Source: Acidocella sp.
GTDB lineage: Bacteria > Pseudomonadota > Alphaproteobacteria > Acetobacterales > Acetobacteraceae
Direction of reading: 5' to 3'
Assembly: GCA_028687415.1 (NCBI GenBank)
Contig: JAQUAC010000110.1
Coordinates: 1 to 7,254, forward strand
Length of the DNA: 7,254 nt
Shown: positions 5,912-7,254 of the stretch, piece by piece
Position numbering within the stretch: position 1 is the stretch's first letter
Layout of the letters: each line of letters opens with the position of its first letter
Translations under genes and position numbers: made by a program
The notes under the pieces: generated by a model
Database searches by the model: none
What the model saw: the letters and a program-made list of their open reading frames with translations, nothing else
What the model was told of the DNA's origin: nothing

Positions 5912-6829
5912 ATGGGGCTCATTAACTCCATCGGCAGAATGCTGGGGCGGCCAAGCAAAGTGAACGCCAGCCCGGCCATGACGCCGCCGGCCATTCAATT
6001 CGCCGATTTCTCCGAATTCCCGCCGGAAGAGCTGATCCCCGAGCTTGACCGCGCCGGGGTTGATGAAACAGCCCTGACACCGGCGCAGCTTGAATGGCGG
6101 CGGGACGGCGTGGTCACGCTGCCAGGCTTTTTGCCGGATGAGGTAACCCAGCCTTATATCGACCGCCGCATCGCTCACGCCAAGCCACCGGGCTGGCTGA
6201 TCGCCACACCCTATATGTACATCCCGGAGATGCGCGACCTGGCGCTCTACCCGCCGCTGATGGCGAAGCTCAAGGAGGTCATCGGCGAGGAGATGATGCT
6301 GCATCTCTGCCTCACCGGTTGGCTGAGTTCGCAGCGCGGCTGGCATCAAGATGATTATCTGAACCCGTCCTTCGTGAACTCCTGGTACACTGCGGTCTGG
6401 ATCTCCTTGGGGGATATTCACCCCGATAGCGGGCCATTCGAATATATTCCCGGCTCACATCGCTGGCCCCTGATGCGCGGGGAAAAAGTGCGGCAGTTCC
6501 TGACCGAGGAAGAGCTCGGCCGGCGCGCGGCGAAAACGGGCATTAATCACTGGGAAAAATACGCGGAACGCTTCATCGACCCGGCCATCGATTATGAGAT
6601 CGCCAAGTTCGGCCGCCCGTCGGTGAAATTCCTGGCCAAGCGTGGTGACGTGCTGATCTGGCACGGGCGGCTGATCCATCGCGGCTCGATGCCCAACGTG
6701 CCCGGCATGGAGCGACGGTCGCTGATCGCGCATTATTCCGGCGTCAACCACAGGCCGGACATGCCCGTGCGCGCCCAGGACCAGAACGGCGAGACCTACG
6801 CGGTGTTCGACACGCCGATGGTGGACTGA
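5912..6829 (+). CDS. PhyH-family Fe(II)/2-oxoglutarate dioxygenase
   Basis: Encodes a 305-residue cytoplasmic protein of the phytanoyl-CoA dioxygenase (PhyH) family, which uses Fe(II), O2 and 2-oxoglutarate to hydroxylate a substrate. The HxD iron ligands are H145 and D147 in 'GWHQDDYLNP'. The distal ligand is H256 in 'WHGRLIHRGSMPN' (H251 is the alternative), and R268 or R269 in 'MERRSLIAHYSG' should bind 2-oxoglutarate. The segment 'AVWISLGDIHPDSGPFEYIPGSHRWPL' (161-187) is the usual cupin-core signature of the family. Substrates in this family are diverse (fatty acyl-CoA, ectoine, halogenated or natural-product scaffolds) and cannot be inferred here, as no pathway genes flank it. ATG 5912 has AAGGGA (5899-5904) seven bases upstream. 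Its 3' end overlaps the convergent methyltransferase gene by 34 bp, and no terminator is visible between them. Confidence 0.9.
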   Translation: MGLINSIGRMLGRPSKVNASPAMTPPAIQFADFSEFPPEELIPELDRAGVDETALTPAQLEWRRDGVVTLPGFLPDEVTQPYIDRRIAHAKPPGWLIATPYMYIPEMRDLALYPPLMAKLKEVIGEEMMLHLCLTGWLSSQRGWHQDDYLNPSFVNSWYTAVWISLGDIHPDSGPFEYIPGSHRWPLMRGEKVRQFLTEEELGRRAAKTGINHWEKYAERFIDPAIDYEIAKFGRPSVKFLAKRGDVLIWHGRLIHRGSMPNVPGMERRSLIAHYSGVNHRPDMPVRAQDQNGETYAVFDTPMVD

Positions 6830-7254
6830 CCGCCGCGCAGGATTGCCTCGGCTGCTGGGGTAATCCCGCTTTCGTCGTGCAGCACCAGCCCCGGATGCAC
6901 CGCATCCGGGCTGCGGCTGGCTTTGCGCGCGGTTAGGATGACCATTTTTGCCGCCACCCCGGCGCGCGGCCAGAGCGGGATCAGCGTGATCCCGCCGCAG
7001 CCATTCGCCCGCAGCGCCGCCGCCGCCTCGGCGAAGCTGGCCGCGGGCAGCACCAGGAAGATGCCGCCCTTGGCGCGCAGCACCCTTGCAAGCTCCGCAA
7101 TCCAGCGTGGCAGTAATTCCGGCGGCGCATGATGTGCCAGGGTCCGTTTGGCGTCCGGCGAGGCCGTGCTGCTGGCGCCGAACCAGGGCGGGTTGGCCAG
7201 CACGTGGTGGAAACTGTTGGGGCGGAAGGGTAGGGCGGCGGCATCACCCTGAAT
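6796..7254 (-). CDS. TrmN6-like tRNA1(Val) adenine-N6 methyltransferase, C-terminal part
   Basis: About 152 codons are visible; the frame is open through the right edge, so the N-terminus with the AdoMet-binding GxG loop is missing. The visible part starts IQGDAAALPFRPNSF, then 'HHVLANPPWFG', the NPPW motif IV of N6-adenine methyltransferases (residues 21-24 of the visible part). It continues with 'WIAELARVLRAKGGIFLVLP' and ends with 'LIPLWPRAGVAAKMVILTARK' and 'PGLVLHDESGITPAAEAILRGG'. This pattern fits the COG4123/TrmN6 (E. coli YfiC) family that methylates A37 of tRNA1(Val). A related small-domain methyltransferase with another substrate is possible. The internal GTG at 7203 falls inside the domain and is not the real start. 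Confidence 0.85.
   Translation of the reverse strand: MQGDAAALPFRPNSFHHVLANPPWFGASSTASPDAKRTLAHHAPPELLPRWIAELARVLRAKGGIFLVLPAASFAEAAAALRANGCGGITLIPLWPRAGVAAKMVILTARKASRSPDAVHPGLVLHDESGITPAAEAILRGGQSTIGVSNTA

Noticed and set aside
5897..6421. A 174-codon minus-strand frame antisense to the dioxygenase
   Set aside because: It is a shadow; the plus-strand frame carries the HxD motif and a good ribosome site.

Overview
The window is GC-rich chromosomal DNA of an alphaproteobacterium, probably a member of the Rhodospirillales/Acetobacteraceae. This is judged from the style of the proteins (a DUF6134-type Tat-exported protein, the small 'RRLSDKILLAFHHACDQGD' protein, and an NrdA ending in ECLACQ), not from any database search. 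No mobile elements, CRISPR arrays, rRNA or tRNA genes are visible. It looks like an ordinary core-genome neighbourhood with some interesting regulatory detail around the ribonucleotide reductase operon.

Layout. (1) 1-950: the 5' part of a SixA-like histidine phosphatase gene runs off the left edge on the minus strand. Divergent from it is a Tat-signal DUF6134-like exported protein on the plus strand, closed by a strong, near-symmetric terminator. (2) 956-1464: a conserved small alphaproteobacterial protein of unknown function on the minus strand. Its 200-nt AT-rich upstream region holds a TTGACA box, a palindrome and a possible 13-codon leader ORF. (3) 1465-4550: a class Ia ribonucleotide reductase operon on the minus strand, nrdA (large subunit) then nrdB (radical subunit). 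A 12-bp hairpin lies between the genes, and a good NrdR box overlaps the predicted -10 of nrdA, with a degenerate second box three helical turns upstream. (4) 4676-5746: an orphan acyltransferase-3 family membrane protein on the minus strand. (5) 5912-6829: a PhyH-type Fe(II)/2-oxoglutarate dioxygenase on the plus strand. (6) 6796-7254: the C-terminal part of a TrmN6-like tRNA methyltransferase on the minus strand, overlapping the dioxygenase tail to tail by 34 bp.

Only nrdA and nrdB form a clear functional unit: together they make dNTP precursors, and their control most likely depends on NrdR sensing of nucleotide levels. NrdA has no N-terminal ATP-cone and NrdB does not carry one either, so the usual overall-activity switch seems absent and transcriptional control may carry more weight. 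The other genes look like independent single transcription units. I found no convincing previously undescribed multi-gene system. The most unusual signals are small-scale: the nrdA-nrdB intergenic hairpin, the NrdR box pair and the leader ORF with an ATGA overlap.
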